Shown: positions 51,416-59,884, counted from the first letter of the stretch. The stretch: DNA of 64,000 bases from Futiania mangrovi (GCF_024158125.1 NZ_JAMZFT010000002.1:806001-870000), one strand, 5' to 3'. Notes: generated by a model not told the origin, from the letters alone. Numbers and translations are program-made.

Positions 51416-51464
51416 ATTTTGAACAGTTCTAAACTGTTGACTTCCCACCCACCCCCTGTTGTAA
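51416..51464 (+). promoter_or_regulatory. Irr-like iron-control box and promoter of the rubrerythrin operon
   Basis: TTTTGAACAGTTCTAAA at 51416-51432 differs from the ICE/Irr consensus TTTAGAA-N3-TTCTAAA in one base. It overlaps a perfect palindrome AACAGTTCTAAACTGTT at 51421-51437. TTGACT at 51436-51441 and TGTAAA at 51459-51464, spaced 17, make a good promoter. The box sits just upstream of and touching the -35, a place for a regulator to block polymerase or to activate it. The whole stretch is AT-rich within a GC-rich background. Confidence 0.75.
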
Positions 51465-51480
51465 ATTCCCCTCGAGCACT

Positions 51481-51538
51481 GGGGACGGCGGTTTCGGGGC
51501 GTCGACGCCCGGATCGCGGTGGAAACGCCGGGGTCCCC
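51481..51538 (+). promoter_or_regulatory. Structured 5' leader of the rubrerythrin operon
   Basis: A perfect 14-base palindrome, GGGCGTCGACGCCC at 51497-51510, is nested in an outer stem GGGGAC (51481-51486) with GTCCCC (51533-51538) and GGCGGTTTC with GAAACGCC. The leader of about 170 bases between promoter and start codon could fold strongly. Function unknown. Confidence 0.5.
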
Positions 51539-51643
51539 ATGCTGCGCGCCGGCGGCGATCTGCCGGCATCTATCAGGGTCAGCGGCGGTTCGCGCGTGCG
51601 CGCGCTGCCGTGTTTCGTGGGAAGACTGAAAGGGAGAGTGACC

Positions 51644-52063
51644 ATGGCTGGTCTGAAGGGTACGAAGACCGAGGAAAACCTGAAGGAAGCATTCTCGGGC
51701 GAGAGCCAGGCGAATCGCCGTTACCTCTACTTCGCGCAGAAGGCCGACATCGAGGGCTACAACGACGTGGCCACGGTGTTCCGCTCCACGGCGGAAGGCG
51801 AGACGGGCCATGCGCACGGCCACCTCGAGTTCCTCGAAGAAGTGGGCGATCCGGCGACGGGTGAGCCGATCGGCGACACGGCGGCGAACCTGAAGGCCGC
51901 GATTGCGGGCGAGACGCACGAGTACACCGACATGTACCCGGGCATGGCGCGCACCGCGCGCGAGGAAGGCTTCGACGAGATCGCCGACTGGTTCGAGACG
52001 CTGGCGAAGGCTGAGAAGAGCCACGCCGGCCGCTTCCAGAAGGCGCTCGACACGATGGGCTGA
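51644..52063 (+). CDS. rbr: Rubrerythrin (diiron domain only)
   Basis: Diiron peroxidase-type protein of 139 residues. The glutamates expected for two ExxH-type half-sites are visible: [16 protein letters not shown] near 19-34, [16 protein letters not shown] near 50-65, [12 protein letters not shown] near 88-99 and [11 protein letters not shown] near 121-131. The C-terminal rubredoxin domain of classical rubrerythrins is missing. Ribosome site AGGGAGAG. It heads an operon with a CCG-domain Fe-S protein and a DUF3501 protein, a recurring set; the Irr-type box upstream implies regulation by iron or haem status. Confidence 0.9.
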   Translation: MAGLKGTKTEENLKEAFSGESQANRRYLYFAQKADIEGYNDVATVFRSTAEGETGHAHGHLEFLEEVGDPATGEPIGDTAANLKAAIAGETHEYTDMYPGMARTAREEGFDEIADWFETLAKAEKSHAGRFQKALDTMG

Positions 52064-52082
52064 CTGCCCGCGTGACGGATCG

Positions 52083-52113
52083 GCCGGGGCGGCGGCGTGT
52101 CCGCTGCCCCGGC
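52083..52113 (+). terminator. Hairpin between rubrerythrin and Fe-S protein genes
   Basis: GCCGGGGC (52083-52090) pairs with GCCCCGGC (52106-52113). No T-run follows, so this is more likely an RNA-stabilising or partial attenuation element that lets rubrerythrin be made in excess. Confidence 0.3.
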
Positions 52114-52229
52114 GCGTTCCGGCCCGGCATGACGCCTGCCCCCTGCTCCTGCCCCCGGCGCGCCGCCCGATACACGGGCATGGCCCGCGCCCCCTCATGG
52201 GACCGACATCTGACAGCGAGGAACAGCCG

Positions 52230-53573
52230 ATGCGCGAAGGTAGCCTGGACGCCCCGGTGCGCCATCCGATCGATTGGAACGACCCGGATTTCTACGACGA
52301 GGCCAAGCTCGACGAGGAACTGAGGCGCGTTTTCGACATCTGCCACGGCTGCCGGCGCTGCTTCAACCTGTGCGATTCCTTCCCGCGCCTGTTCGACCTG
52401 ATCGACGAAAGCGCGTCCGGCGAGCTGGACACGGTCGAGTCCAAGGATTTCAAGCCGGTCGTGGATGCCTGCACGCTCTGCGACATGTGCTTCATGGTGA
52501 AGTGCCCCTATGTGCCGCCGCACGAGTTCAACCTGGACTTCCCGCACCTGATGCTGCGCTACCGCGCGGTCGAGCACCGCAAGGGCCAGCGCGCGATGGG
52601 CGAGCGGGAACTGACCAAGACCGACCGCAACGGCAAGCTGGGCACGATGGTCTCCGGCCTCGCCAACTGGGCGTCGAGCGAGAAGAACACCCTCACCCGC
52701 CCCGTGATGGAAAAGACGCTGGGCGTGCACAAGGAAGCCGCCCTTCCGAAGTTCACCGGCAAGACGCTGGTTGCGCGCGCGAAGGCAAACCCGCCGCAGG
52801 TTGACGCCGCGGCCCCGGCGCACGGCCGCAAGGCGGTGATCTACGCCACCTGCTACGGCAATTACAATACGCCGGAGATTGGCGAGGCGGCGCTCAAGGT
52901 GCTGGCGAAGAACGGCGTCGCGTGCGAGGTCGTCTACCCGGAATGTTGCGGCATGCCGCAGATGGAGCAGGGCGACCTGCCCAAGGTGGCGCACAAGGCG
53001 AAGTCGGTGGCCGCGAACCTGAAGCCCTGGATCGAGAAGGGCTATGACGTCATCGCGCTCGTTCCCTCGTGCGCGCTGATGCTGAAGTTCGAGTGGCCGC
53101 TGATCGCCACCGACGACCCGGGCGTGAAGGCGCTGGCCGAAGCGACGTTCGACATCTCGGAATACATCGTCGACATCGCCAAGAAGGAAGGCCTGGCCGA
53201 GGGGCTGAAACCCCTGGACGGCGCGGTCTCCGTGCACATCGCCTGCCACGCGCGGGCGCAGAACATGGGCCAGAAGGGCGCCGAGCTTGCCAAGCTGATC
53301 CCCGAGACGAAGATCGGCGTGGTCGAGCGTTGCTCGGGCCACGGCGGCTCCTGGGGCATCATGAAGGACAATTTCGAGGTCGGCATGAAGGTTGGCAAGC
53401 CGGTCTTCCGCCAGATGAAGCAGAACGGCGACGCGAAATACATCGCGTCGGAGTGCCCGCTGGCGGGCCTGCACATCCGGCAGGGGATCGAGCGGTCGGG
53501 CGAGGGCGAGGTTGCGCCGGAGCTTGCGCCGCATCCGGTGGTGCTGCTGGCCAAGGCCTACGGGCTGGCCTGA
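52230..53573 (+). CDS. CCG-domain iron-sulfur protein (heterodisulfide reductase-related)
   Basis: Electron-transfer or disulfide-related protein of 447 residues. Two [4Fe-4S] sites are visible: CHGCRRCFNLC (about 38-48) and CTLCDMCFMVKCP (about 81-93). Two CCG-type domains follow: CYGNY with PECCGMPQ (about 205-245) and ACHARAQNMG with ERCSGHGG and SECPLAG, where the second CCG reads CSG. Start ATG 52230 follows AGCGAGGAA. The strict co-occurrence with rubrerythrin and DUF3501 suggests it feeds electrons to the rubrerythrin; this is inference. Confidence 0.87.
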   Translation: MREGSLDAPVRHPIDWNDPDFYDEAKLDEELRRVFDICHGCRRCFNLCDSFPRLFDLIDESASGELDTVESKDFKPVVDACTLCDMCFMVKCPYVPPHEFNLDFPHLMLRYRAVEHRKGQRAMGERELTKTDRNGKLGTMVSGLANWASSEKNTLTRPVMEKTLGVHKEAALPKFTGKTLVARAKANPPQVDAAAPAHGRKAVIYATCYGNYNTPEIGEAALKVLAKNGVACEVVYPECCGMPQMEQGDLPKVAHKAKSVAANLKPWIEKGYDVIALVPSCALMLKFEWPLIATDDPGVKALAEATFDISEYIVDIAKKEGLAEGLKPLDGAVSVHIACHARAQNMGQKGAELAKLIPETKIGVVERCSGHGGSWGIMKDNFEVGMKVGKPVFRQMKQNGDAKYIASECPLAGLHIRQGIERSGEGEVAPELAPHPVVLLAKAYGLA

Positions 53574-53668
53574 GCCGAGGGGACCGGCGCGCGCGGGATC
53601 CGGCGGCAGACGCCGGGCCCGCCGCCCGCCCGGAACGAAGTCATAGCTGAGAGTGGGAGAGCATCGCC

Positions 53669-54259
53669 ATGGCCGCGAAGCAACAGATCACGCGCGACGA
53701 CATCATGCCCGTCGAGGAGTATGTGAAGGTCCGCAAGGAGATGCGCCAGAACCTGCTGGCCATCAAGAAGCCGCGCCGTATCGAGATCGGTCCGGTCGCC
53801 ACCTGCTATTTCGAATGCTACGAGACAATGCTCCACCAGATCCAGGAGATGCTCTACATCGAGAAGGGCGGGGAGGAGCAGATCGCCGACGAACTGTCGG
53901 CCTACAACCCGCTCGTGCCGAAGGGCCAGGAACTGGTCGCGACCGTGATGTTCGAGATCGACGACCCGATCCGCCGCAAGAACTTCCTCTCCCGCCTCGG
54001 CGGCGTCGAGGAGACGATGTTCCTGCAGTTCGCGGGCGAGACGGTGAAGGGCGTGCCGGAAGCCGACGTCGACCGCACCACGGCGGACGGCAAGGCGTCC
54101 TCGGTGCAGTTCATCCACTTCCCGTTCACGGCCGGGCAGATCGCGAAGTTCCGCGAGGCGGGCACGCAGGTGGTGCTGGGCTTCTCGCACCCCTCCTACT
54201 CGCACATGGCCGTGCTGTCGGAGGCGTCGCGTGCCGCGCTCGCGGAGGATTTCGCCTGA
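53669..54259 (+). CDS. DUF3501 family protein
   Basis: A 196-residue protein of unknown function, recurrently encoded after rubrerythrin and a CCG-domain protein. It contains the family motifs DDIMPVEEYVKVRKE, RRIEIGPVATCYFECYETM and FIHFPFTAGQIAKF. No signal peptide or membrane helix. Start ATG 53669 has a GGGAGAG ribosome site. Three bases from the convergent USP gene. Confidence 0.85.
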   Translation: MAAKQQITRDDIMPVEEYVKVRKEMRQNLLAIKKPRRIEIGPVATCYFECYETMLHQIQEMLYIEKGGEEQIADELSAYNPLVPKGQELVATVMFEIDDPIRRKNFLSRLGGVEETMFLQFAGETVKGVPEADVDRTTADGKASSVQFIHFPFTAGQIAKFREAGTQVVLGFSHPSYSHMAVLSEASRAALAEDFA

Positions 54260-54262
54260 GGA

Positions 54263-54691
54263 TCAGCCCTTCGGCCGGAGAACGAGGACCGAGCAGTTCG
54301 AATGCCGCACGATGCGGGCGGCGTTCGAGCCGAGCAGATAGGTACTCATCTCCGGCCGGTGCGAGGTCATGACGATCAGGTCGCAATCGGCGGTCTCCGC
54401 CTCGCGGATCACCTCGTCATAGACGGTGCCCTTGCGCACGACGGTGGTGACCTTCAGGTCGCCGCCTGCCTCCTTGGCGAGGGTCGAGAGCGATGCCTTC
54501 GCTTCGTCCATCCGCTTGGTCAACACGTCTTCCGGCATGTAGAGCGACACGCTGGCCGGGATCACTGGCAACACCGTGAGCAGACGAAGTTCCGCCCCGT
54601 GCTGCCTGGCAAGATCGCCGCCCGCCTGAACCGCGTTTCCGATGGTGGCCTGCTCGTCGAGATCGACGGGAACCAGGATCCGGTTGAACAT
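54263..54691 (-). CDS. Universal stress protein (UspA family)
   Basis: Single-domain USP of 142 residues: start MFNRILVPVDLDEQ, the ATP-binding-type loop VMTSHRPEMSTYLLGSNAARIVRHSNCSVLV near the end. The Gly pattern G-x2-G-x9-G is only partly kept, so ATP binding is uncertain. A strong ribosome site AAGGAGGGG precedes the start at 54691. An FNR-type box lies 63 bases upstream. Confidence 0.9.
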   Translation of the reverse strand: MFNRILVPVDLDEQATIGNAVQAGGDLARQHGAELRLLTVLPVIPASVSLYMPEDVLTKRMDEAKASLSTLAKEAGGDLKVTTVVRKGTVYDEVIREAETADCDLIVMTSHRPEMSTYLLGSNAARIVRHSNCSVLVLRPKG

Positions 54692-54754
54692 GTCGCGCCC
54701 CTCCTTGAGCTTTTTATTGCAGCTTTCTTTTGGCCCATGCGGCGGATGGCGTCG

Positions 54755-54768
54755 TTGACCTGCCTCAA
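54755..54768. promoter_or_regulatory. FNR/FixK-type box upstream of the USP gene
   Basis: TTGACCTGCCTCAA matches both half-sites of TTGA-N6-TCAA. Its centre is 70.5 bases before the USP start, almost the same spacing as at the APC permease. It overlaps the last codons of the kinase-like gene upstream. Confidence 0.6.
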
Positions 54769-56270
54769 GCGGCGGGAACGCGCAATCCGGCCGCGGCACA
54801 GGCGGCGGCGAGGCGGGTGTCCGGCTGCGCGCCGGCGTCGAGGTGCGGCCAATTGGCGGGCGGCTCACCTGTCTCCATCTGCCGCTCCAGCACCGTGACG
54901 GTCGCGTCGGACGCATCGCCCGTGCGGGCCGCGATGCGCGTGCGCAGCGTGTCGCCTGCGGCTTCGAGCCAGAGGGGCGCGAAAGGCACGCCCGCGCGCG
55001 TGGCAACTGCCGCGGCGGCGTCCCGCCAGGAGGGTCGAAGGAAGGTGGCATCCAGGATCGCGGGATGACCGGCGGCCAGCGCGCGGGCCGCGTCTTGCAT
55101 CATGCGGGCGCGCACCGCGTCCGAGACCGTCTCGGCGTAGGCTTCCGGCGGAAGTCGGGTTTCGGGCGCAACGCCCCACAGGCGCTTGCGCGTCACGTCG
55201 CTGGAGATCACGACAGCGCCTGGCACACCGCCCGCGTGCGGGGCCAGCGTGGCGGCGAGCGTCGACTTGCCCGTCCCCGAAAGACCGCCGACGGCGAAAA
55301 GACGGGGGGTGGCGGGTGCGGCCAGCACGTCTGCCGCGAAGCGGGCGTATGCGTGCGCCTCCTCTTCCTTCGGGCTGTCGCCGAGGCCGAGAACCATCGC
55401 CCGGACGGCGGCGCGCAGCGAGATGAAGAGCGGCAGGGCGCGCAGGCCCCGGTAATCCCGTGTCGCCGACAGATAGCGCGAGAGAATGCGCGCCGCGTCG
55501 CCGCGATGGCCCCGGAACCACAGGTCCATCAGCAGGAAGGCCAGGTCGTAGAGCACGTCGATGTCGGTCAGTGCGCGGTTGAACTCGATCGCGTCGAAGG
55601 GCGTCGGTTCCCCCTCGAACAGGCAGAGATTGCCGAGATGCAGGTCGCCGTGGCAGGCCCGCGCAAAGCCTTGCCGGGCGCGGGCTGCGAGCCAGGGGCC
55701 GAGCGCCTTCGCCGTGGCCTCTGCACCCTCGCACCAGGCGCGCGCATGGGTGTCGCCGCGCGTGGCCGGGTTCTCCAGCAGCCCCCCGGCCACGCCCGCG
55801 ACGGTCTGCGAGACGGGCTGCACCTTCCCGGCCCGCGGTGCGGCGAGGTGCGCCTGCGCCACGCGGTCGGCGAGGGCGGCGAGCAGCGCGGGCGTGAGGC
55901 GGCCATCCTCCAGCACGCGGTCGAGGCGGTCGGCGTCGGTGAAGCGCACCATCTCCAGCAGCCAGTCGACGGGCGTGCCGGGGCCGTCCAGCGCAAGCCG
56001 GTCTCCCATCCGCGTGACCGGGTGCACGCCGAGATAGAGGGCGGGCGCGGTGCGGCGATTGATCTCGAACTCGCGCGCGATGGCGGCGCGGCGCTGCTCG
56101 ACCGTGGTGAAGTCGGCGAAGGGGAAATGCACCGCGCGCTTCATCTTCCAGGCGCGGGTGGGGGTGAGGAAGACGTGGGAGAGGTGGGTGTCGATCCGCG
56201 TGACCGCCGCGCCCGGAAAGGCGGCGGTTTCGAGGAAACGGACGGTCTCAGCCTGCTCCGCGGCCGTCAT
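54765..56270 (-). CDS. Aminoglycoside-phosphotransferase-like / P-loop kinase fusion
   Basis: A 501-residue two-domain protein. The N-terminal half (about 20-300) has the phosphotransferase fold with the HGDLHLGNLCLFEG Brenner motif and the IEFN magnesium-site motif. The C-terminal half (about 335-490) is a P-loop kinase with GGLSGTGKSTLAATL and the DATFLRPSWRD element. This exact fusion is a known family in proteobacteria with unknown substrate; it is not evidence of antibiotic resistance. Confidence 0.82.
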   Translation of the reverse strand: MTAAEQAETVRFLETAAFPGAAVTRIDTHLSHVFLTPTRAWKMKRAVHFPFADFTTVEQRRAAIAREFEINRRTAPALYLGVHPVTRMGDRLALDGPGTPVDWLLEMVRFTDADRLDRVLEDGRLTPALLAALADRVAQAHLAAPRAGKVQPVSQTVAGVAGGLLENPATRGDTHARAWCEGAEATAKALGPWLAARARQGFARACHGDLHLGNLCLFEGEPTPFDAIEFNRALTDIDVLYDLAFLLMDLWFRGHRGDAARILSRYLSATRDYRGLRALPLFISLRAAVRAMVLGLGDSPKEEEAHAYARFAADVLAAPATPRLFAVGGLSGTGKSTLAATLAPHAGGVPGAVVISSDVTRKRLWGVAPETRLPPEAYAETVSDAVRARMMQDAARALAAGHPAILDATFLRPSWRDAAAAVATRAGVPFAPLWLEAAGDTLRTRIAARTGDASDATVTVLERQMETGEPPANWPHLDAGAQPDTRLAAACAAAGLRVPAA

Positions 56271-56349
56271 GGTGGATGCTCCCCGCCTTTCCTGGCGCTG
56301 CCTTCAGGCCCTCATTGTGCGGGCCGGGCGGGGTGGGTCAATGCACGAA

Positions 56350-56383
56350 CGCCGCCGCGGGGGCGAACCCCGGCGCGGCGGCG
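56350..56383 (-). terminator. Strong hairpin downstream of the rcnB-like gene
   Basis: CGCCGCCGCG (56350-56359) pairs perfectly with CGCGGCGGCG (56374-56383), with a further GGGG-CGAA-CCCC stem inside. It lies between the rcnB-like stop and the next gene on the minus strand. A long GC stem with no T-run; terminator role is likely but not certain. Confidence 0.45.
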
Positions 56384-56414
56384 CGTGACTGCGCTGAGCG
56401 GGGGGTGGGGGCGG

Positions 56415-57083
56415 TCAGCGCAGCAGAAGCATCTCGACCACCCGGTGCGTCGCCCGGTGCACCAGGAAGATGTCGTCGGTTGCCCGTGCGTAGAAGTGGC
56501 CGGGCGGCGGGGCGGGCAGCCGGTAGCGGCGCCAGTCCGACAGCGTCACGAGCCCGGCGATGCGCGGCAGGCGATGGCCGACCCATTGGCCGTATCGCGG
56601 GTGACGCTGCCAGCGGTGCTGGTTCTGCGTGTCCGTTCCCCACCATGCGCGGCGGTCGTCGCGCCAGCGCCCGTCTCTCCAGTCGGGCCGCCAACGGTCG
56701 TCTCTCCAGTCGGAGCGCCGATCACGCCAATCGTCGCGCCAATCGCCGCGCCAGTCGCGCCACGCCTCGCGGCGGTCCTGCAGGCGCTCGCGGCGTTCCT
56801 CGCGCCACTCCTTGCGCGCTTCCCGGCGGTCCTCGCGGCGCTCCTTGATGCGCTCGCGGCGTTCCTCCCGCCAGTCCTTGCGGGCCTCGCGGCGGCCCTC
56901 CCGCCAGTCCTTGCGGGCCTCGCGGCGGCCCTCGCGCCAGTCGCGTCCGTCGGCAAGCTGCACGGCGGCGCTGGCGTGTGGAATTGCATCGGTGCGCTGG
57001 AAGGCGCCCGCCATCGCCGGCGCACCCAGCGCGCCAAGGGCGAAGATCGTCGCCATGAGGGTGGCTCTCGTCGTGTTCCGCAT
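56415..57083 (-). CDS. RcnB-family secreted protein with Arg/Glu/Trp repeats
   Basis: Periplasmic protein of 222 residues, relative of RcnB, which affects nickel/cobalt handling in E. coli. It has a signal peptide (cleavage near AMAGA), then a long stretch of 11-residue repeats of the type DWREGRREARK (about 45-140) rich in Arg, Glu, Asp and Trp, then the RcnB C-terminal domain with YRLPAPPPGHFYAR and DDIFLVHRATHRVVEML. Function in this organism is unknown; a role in metal binding or envelope stress is inferred. Confidence 0.8.
   Translation of the reverse strand: MRNTTRATLMATIFALGALGAPAMAGAFQRTDAIPHASAAVQLADGRDWREGRREARKDWREGRREARKDWREERRERIKERREDRREARKEWREERRERLQDRREAWRDWRGDWRDDWRDRRSDWRDDRWRPDWRDGRWRDDRRAWWGTDTQNQHRWQRHPRYGQWVGHRLPRIAGLVTLSDWRRYRLPAPPPGHFYARATDDIFLVHRATHRVVEMLLLR
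56884..56949 (-). repeat. Near-identical 33-base tandem repeat in the rcnB-like gene
   Basis: Two almost identical 33-base units begin at 56884 and 56917 and encode copies of an 11-residue unit. More degenerate copies extend towards 56770. Such repeats can change number by slippage. Confidence 0.7.
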
Positions 57084-57194
57084 GGATCTGGTCCTCCCGT
57101 TGCCGGCGGGGCAGCAGGCGGGCGGTCTAGGCTCCCGTGCGCTGTCCCATGATCCGTTAACGCTCGGGAAGGGCCGATCCCGTCGCGGGAAATT

Positions 57195-58985
57195 TCATGC
57201 AGCGGGCGGCTTCGCGGTCTCGCGGCGCGGGGCGGCAAGGGTGGTGTGCGCCAGTTCCGGGTTGAGCGCGGCCAGCGCGTCGTACTGCGTCAGGAACACG
57301 CGGCCCGACAATTCGTCGAGGAAATGCGCGCGCTTCAGCCGGTCCATCACCGGCCCCTTCACCTCCGTCAGGTGCAGGGTGACACCGGAATCCTTCAGCC
57401 GGTGATTGATCGCCTCCAGGCTTTCCAGCGCGGAGGCGTCGATGAAGTTCACCGCCGGGCACATCAGCACCACGTGCCGGATGCGCGCGTCGGCGGCCAC
57501 CGCATCGTAGATCCTGTCCTCCAGAAAGCGCGCGTTCGGGAAATAGAGGCTCTCGTCCACGCGGATCGAGAAGACCTCCGGATCGGTGACCACCTCGTGG
57601 CGGTCGATATTGCGGAAATGCTCGGTCCCCGGAACCTGGCCCACGACCGCGCAATGGGGACGCGAGGTGCGGAACAGGTGAAAGGCGATGGAGAGGCCCA
57701 CGCCCGCGATGATGCCCAACTCCACCCCGAAGCCGAGTGTGATCAGAATGGTCGCGGCCTGGGCCGCGAAATCGCTGGGCGAATAGGCCCAGGTGCGCTT
57801 CAGCGCACCGAGGTCGACGAGGCTCAGCACTGCGACGATGATGGTGGCGGCCAGCGTCGCCTTGGGCAGGAAGAACAGGAGCGGCGTCAGCAGAAGCGTC
57901 GCAAGCCCGATGCCGATGGCGGTCAGGATGCCGGCGGCGGGCGTCTCGGCACCTGCGTCGAAGTTCACGACCGAGCGCGCGAAGCCGCCGGTGACCGGGT
58001 AGCCGCCCGTCAGGCCCGCGCCGATGTTCGCCGCGCCGAGGCCGATAAGCTCCTGATCCGGGACGATGCGCTGGCGCTTCTTGGCGGCGAGCGTCTGCGC
58101 CACCGACACGGATTCGACGAAGCCGACGATGGAGATGAGCAGGGCGGAAAGCGCGAGCGAGCCCCACAGGTCGAGCTCGAAGGTGGGCAGGGTCAGCGGC
58201 GGCAGGCCCTGCGGAATGTCGCCGACGATGGCAACGCCCTTCTCGTGCAGGCCGAGGCCGAAGGTCGCGAGCGTCGTGACGGCTACGGCGGCGACGGGAC
58301 CGGCCTTGGCGCACACGTCGGCCAGGCGCGGGCGCATGCCCCATCCGGCCAGCAGGGGCTTCAGCGACTTGCGCACCCAGAACAGGAAGGCGGTCGAGGC
58401 CGCACCGATCGCCAGCGTCGGCAGGCTCACGTCCGGAAGCGCCTGCACGAGAGACAGGCCAAGCTCGTAGAGATTATGGCCCGAGGCGTCGACGCCGAGG
58501 ACATGCTTCAGCTGGCTGGTCGCGATGAGGATGCCGGAGGCCGTGATGAAGCCCGAAATGACCGGGTGGCTGAGGAAGTTCGCAAGGAAGCCCAGCCGCA
58601 ACAGGCCCATCGCCAGCAGCATCAGGCCCGAAAGGAGCGCAAGGACGAGTGCGGCGGTGTAATATTCCGGCGTGCCCACGGCGGCGAACTGGCCCACGGC
58701 GGCGGCGGTCATCAGCGAGACGACGGCGACCGGCCCGACCGCCAGCGCACGAGAGGTTCCGAAGATGCCGTAGAGGACGAGTGGCGCGATGGAGGCGTAG
58801 AGCCCGACCTCGGGCGGAAGGCCCGCCAGCAGCGCATAGGCCAGCGACTGCGGGATCAGCATGATCGTCACGATGACCGCGGCGATCAGGTCGTTGGCCA
58901 GGGTCTCGCGCCCGTAGCCCGCGCCCCAGTCGAGGATCGGAAAATAACGCTTCAGCATCGCTTCCGCTGCCCCCCGCGTGCCCAT
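57195..58985 (-). CDS. SulP family anion permease with STAS domain (second copy)
   Basis: The 596-residue protein begins MGTRGAAEAMLKRYFPILDW and has helices from about residue 30 to 420 with the SulP motif DLIAAVIVTIMLIPQSLAYALLAGLPPEVGLY, and a STAS domain from about 455 to 570. Its start overlaps the stop of the MBL gene (ATGA), so both come from one message. In sulfide-responsive operons of relatives, SulP proteins are thought to export sulfite or sulfate. Distinct from the copy at 23461. Confidence 0.9.
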   Translation of the reverse strand: MGTRGAAEAMLKRYFPILDWGAGYGRETLANDLIAAVIVTIMLIPQSLAYALLAGLPPEVGLYASIAPLVLYGIFGTSRALAVGPVAVVSLMTAAAVGQFAAVGTPEYYTAALVLALLSGLMLLAMGLLRLGFLANFLSHPVISGFITASGILIATSQLKHVLGVDASGHNLYELGLSLVQALPDVSLPTLAIGAASTAFLFWVRKSLKPLLAGWGMRPRLADVCAKAGPVAAVAVTTLATFGLGLHEKGVAIVGDIPQGLPPLTLPTFELDLWGSLALSALLISIVGFVESVSVAQTLAAKKRQRIVPDQELIGLGAANIGAGLTGGYPVTGGFARSVVNFDAGAETPAAGILTAIGIGLATLLLTPLLFFLPKATLAATIIVAVLSLVDLGALKRTWAYSPSDFAAQAATILITLGFGVELGIIAGVGLSIAFHLFRTSRPHCAVVGQVPGTEHFRNIDRHEVVTDPEVFSIRVDESLYFPNARFLEDRIYDAVAADARIRHVVLMCPAVNFIDASALESLEAINHRLKDSGVTLHLTEVKGPVMDRLKRAHFLDELSGRVFLTQYDALAALNPELAHTTLAAPRRETAKPPAA

Positions 58986-59857
58986 CAGACGGCGTTGAGC
59001 GGGATCTTCAGATAGACGATGCCGTTATCCTCCGCCGGTGGCATGCGGCCCGCGCGCATGTTCACCTGGATCGAGGGCAGGATCAGGCGGGGCATGTCGA
59101 GGGTCTGGTCCCGCTCGGTCCGCATCTTCACGAACTCCTCGCGCGTCTTGCCGCCGATGTGGATGTTGTTGGCCTTCTGCTCGGCAACCGTGGTTTCCCA
59201 GGCGTATTCGTCGCGGCCCGGCGCCTTGTAATCGTGGCACATGAAGAGGCGGGTGTCGTCCGGCAGGTTCAGCACCTCCTGGATGGAGTCCCACAGCGTC
59301 TCCGCCGAGCCGCCGGGGAAGTCGCAGCGCGCGGTGCCGAAATCCGGCATGAACATGGTGTCGCCGACGAAGCCCGCGTCGCCGATCACATAGGTGAGGC
59401 AGGCCGGCGTATGCCCGGGCGTGTGCATCACACGCCCTTCGAGCCCGCCGATCCGGAAGGAGTCGCCGTCCCGGAACAGCCGGTCGAACTGGCTGCCGTC
59501 GCGCTCGAACGCGGTCCCGGCGTTGAACAGCTTGCCGAACACGTCCTGCACGACTGTGATGTTGGCGCCGATGCCGATCTTGCCGCCCAGCTTCTCCTGC
59601 AGATAGGGGGCCGCGGAGAGGTGATCTGCGTGCACGTGCGTCTCCAGCAGCCACGCGACCGACAGGCCGTGGCTGCGCACATGCTCGATCACCCGGTCGG
59701 CGGACGCCGTCTCGGTCCGGCCCGAGTTGGGGTGATAGTCGAGCACGGAATCGACGATCGCGCAGGCGGTGCTGCCCGGGTCCTTAACGACATAGGACAC
59801 GGTGAAGGTCTCTTCGTCGAAGAACGCGGTCACTTCGGGTTTCATGGCGGGGTTCAT
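58985..59857 (-). CDS. ETHE1/Blh-like persulfide dioxygenase-type MBL protein
   Basis: Metallo-beta-lactamase-fold protein of 290 residues with the pattern of persulfide dioxygenases: ETHVHADHLSAAPYL (iron ligands His and Asp), MHTPGHTPACLTYV, GDTMFMPDFGTARCDFPGG and FMCHDYKAPGRDEYAWETTV. Expected to oxidise glutathione persulfide to sulfite. Start ATG 59857. It is followed by a SulP permease that could remove the sulfite. The sulfur regulator (BigR/SqrR type) is not in the window. Confidence 0.87.
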   Translation of the reverse strand: MNPAMKPEVTAFFDEETFTVSYVVKDPGSTACAIVDSVLDYHPNSGRTETASADRVIEHVRSHGLSVAWLLETHVHADHLSAAPYLQEKLGGKIGIGANITVVQDVFGKLFNAGTAFERDGSQFDRLFRDGDSFRIGGLEGRVMHTPGHTPACLTYVIGDAGFVGDTMFMPDFGTARCDFPGGSAETLWDSIQEVLNLPDDTRLFMCHDYKAPGRDEYAWETTVAEQKANNIHIGGKTREEFVKMRTERDQTLDMPRLILPSIQVNMRAGRMPPAEDNGIVYLKIPLNAV

Positions 59858-59884
59858 CGTGGCCCTTTCCCGGTTCGGTCCGTC

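Noticed and set aside
54765-56270. Antibiotic-resistance gene
   Set aside because: The aminoglycoside-phosphotransferase-like domain is fused to a P-loop kinase, a widespread family not linked to resistance.
56770-56950. Possible CRISPR array
   Set aside because: The repeats are in-frame, without unique spacers, and encode the Arg/Glu/Trp repeat of an RcnB-like protein.
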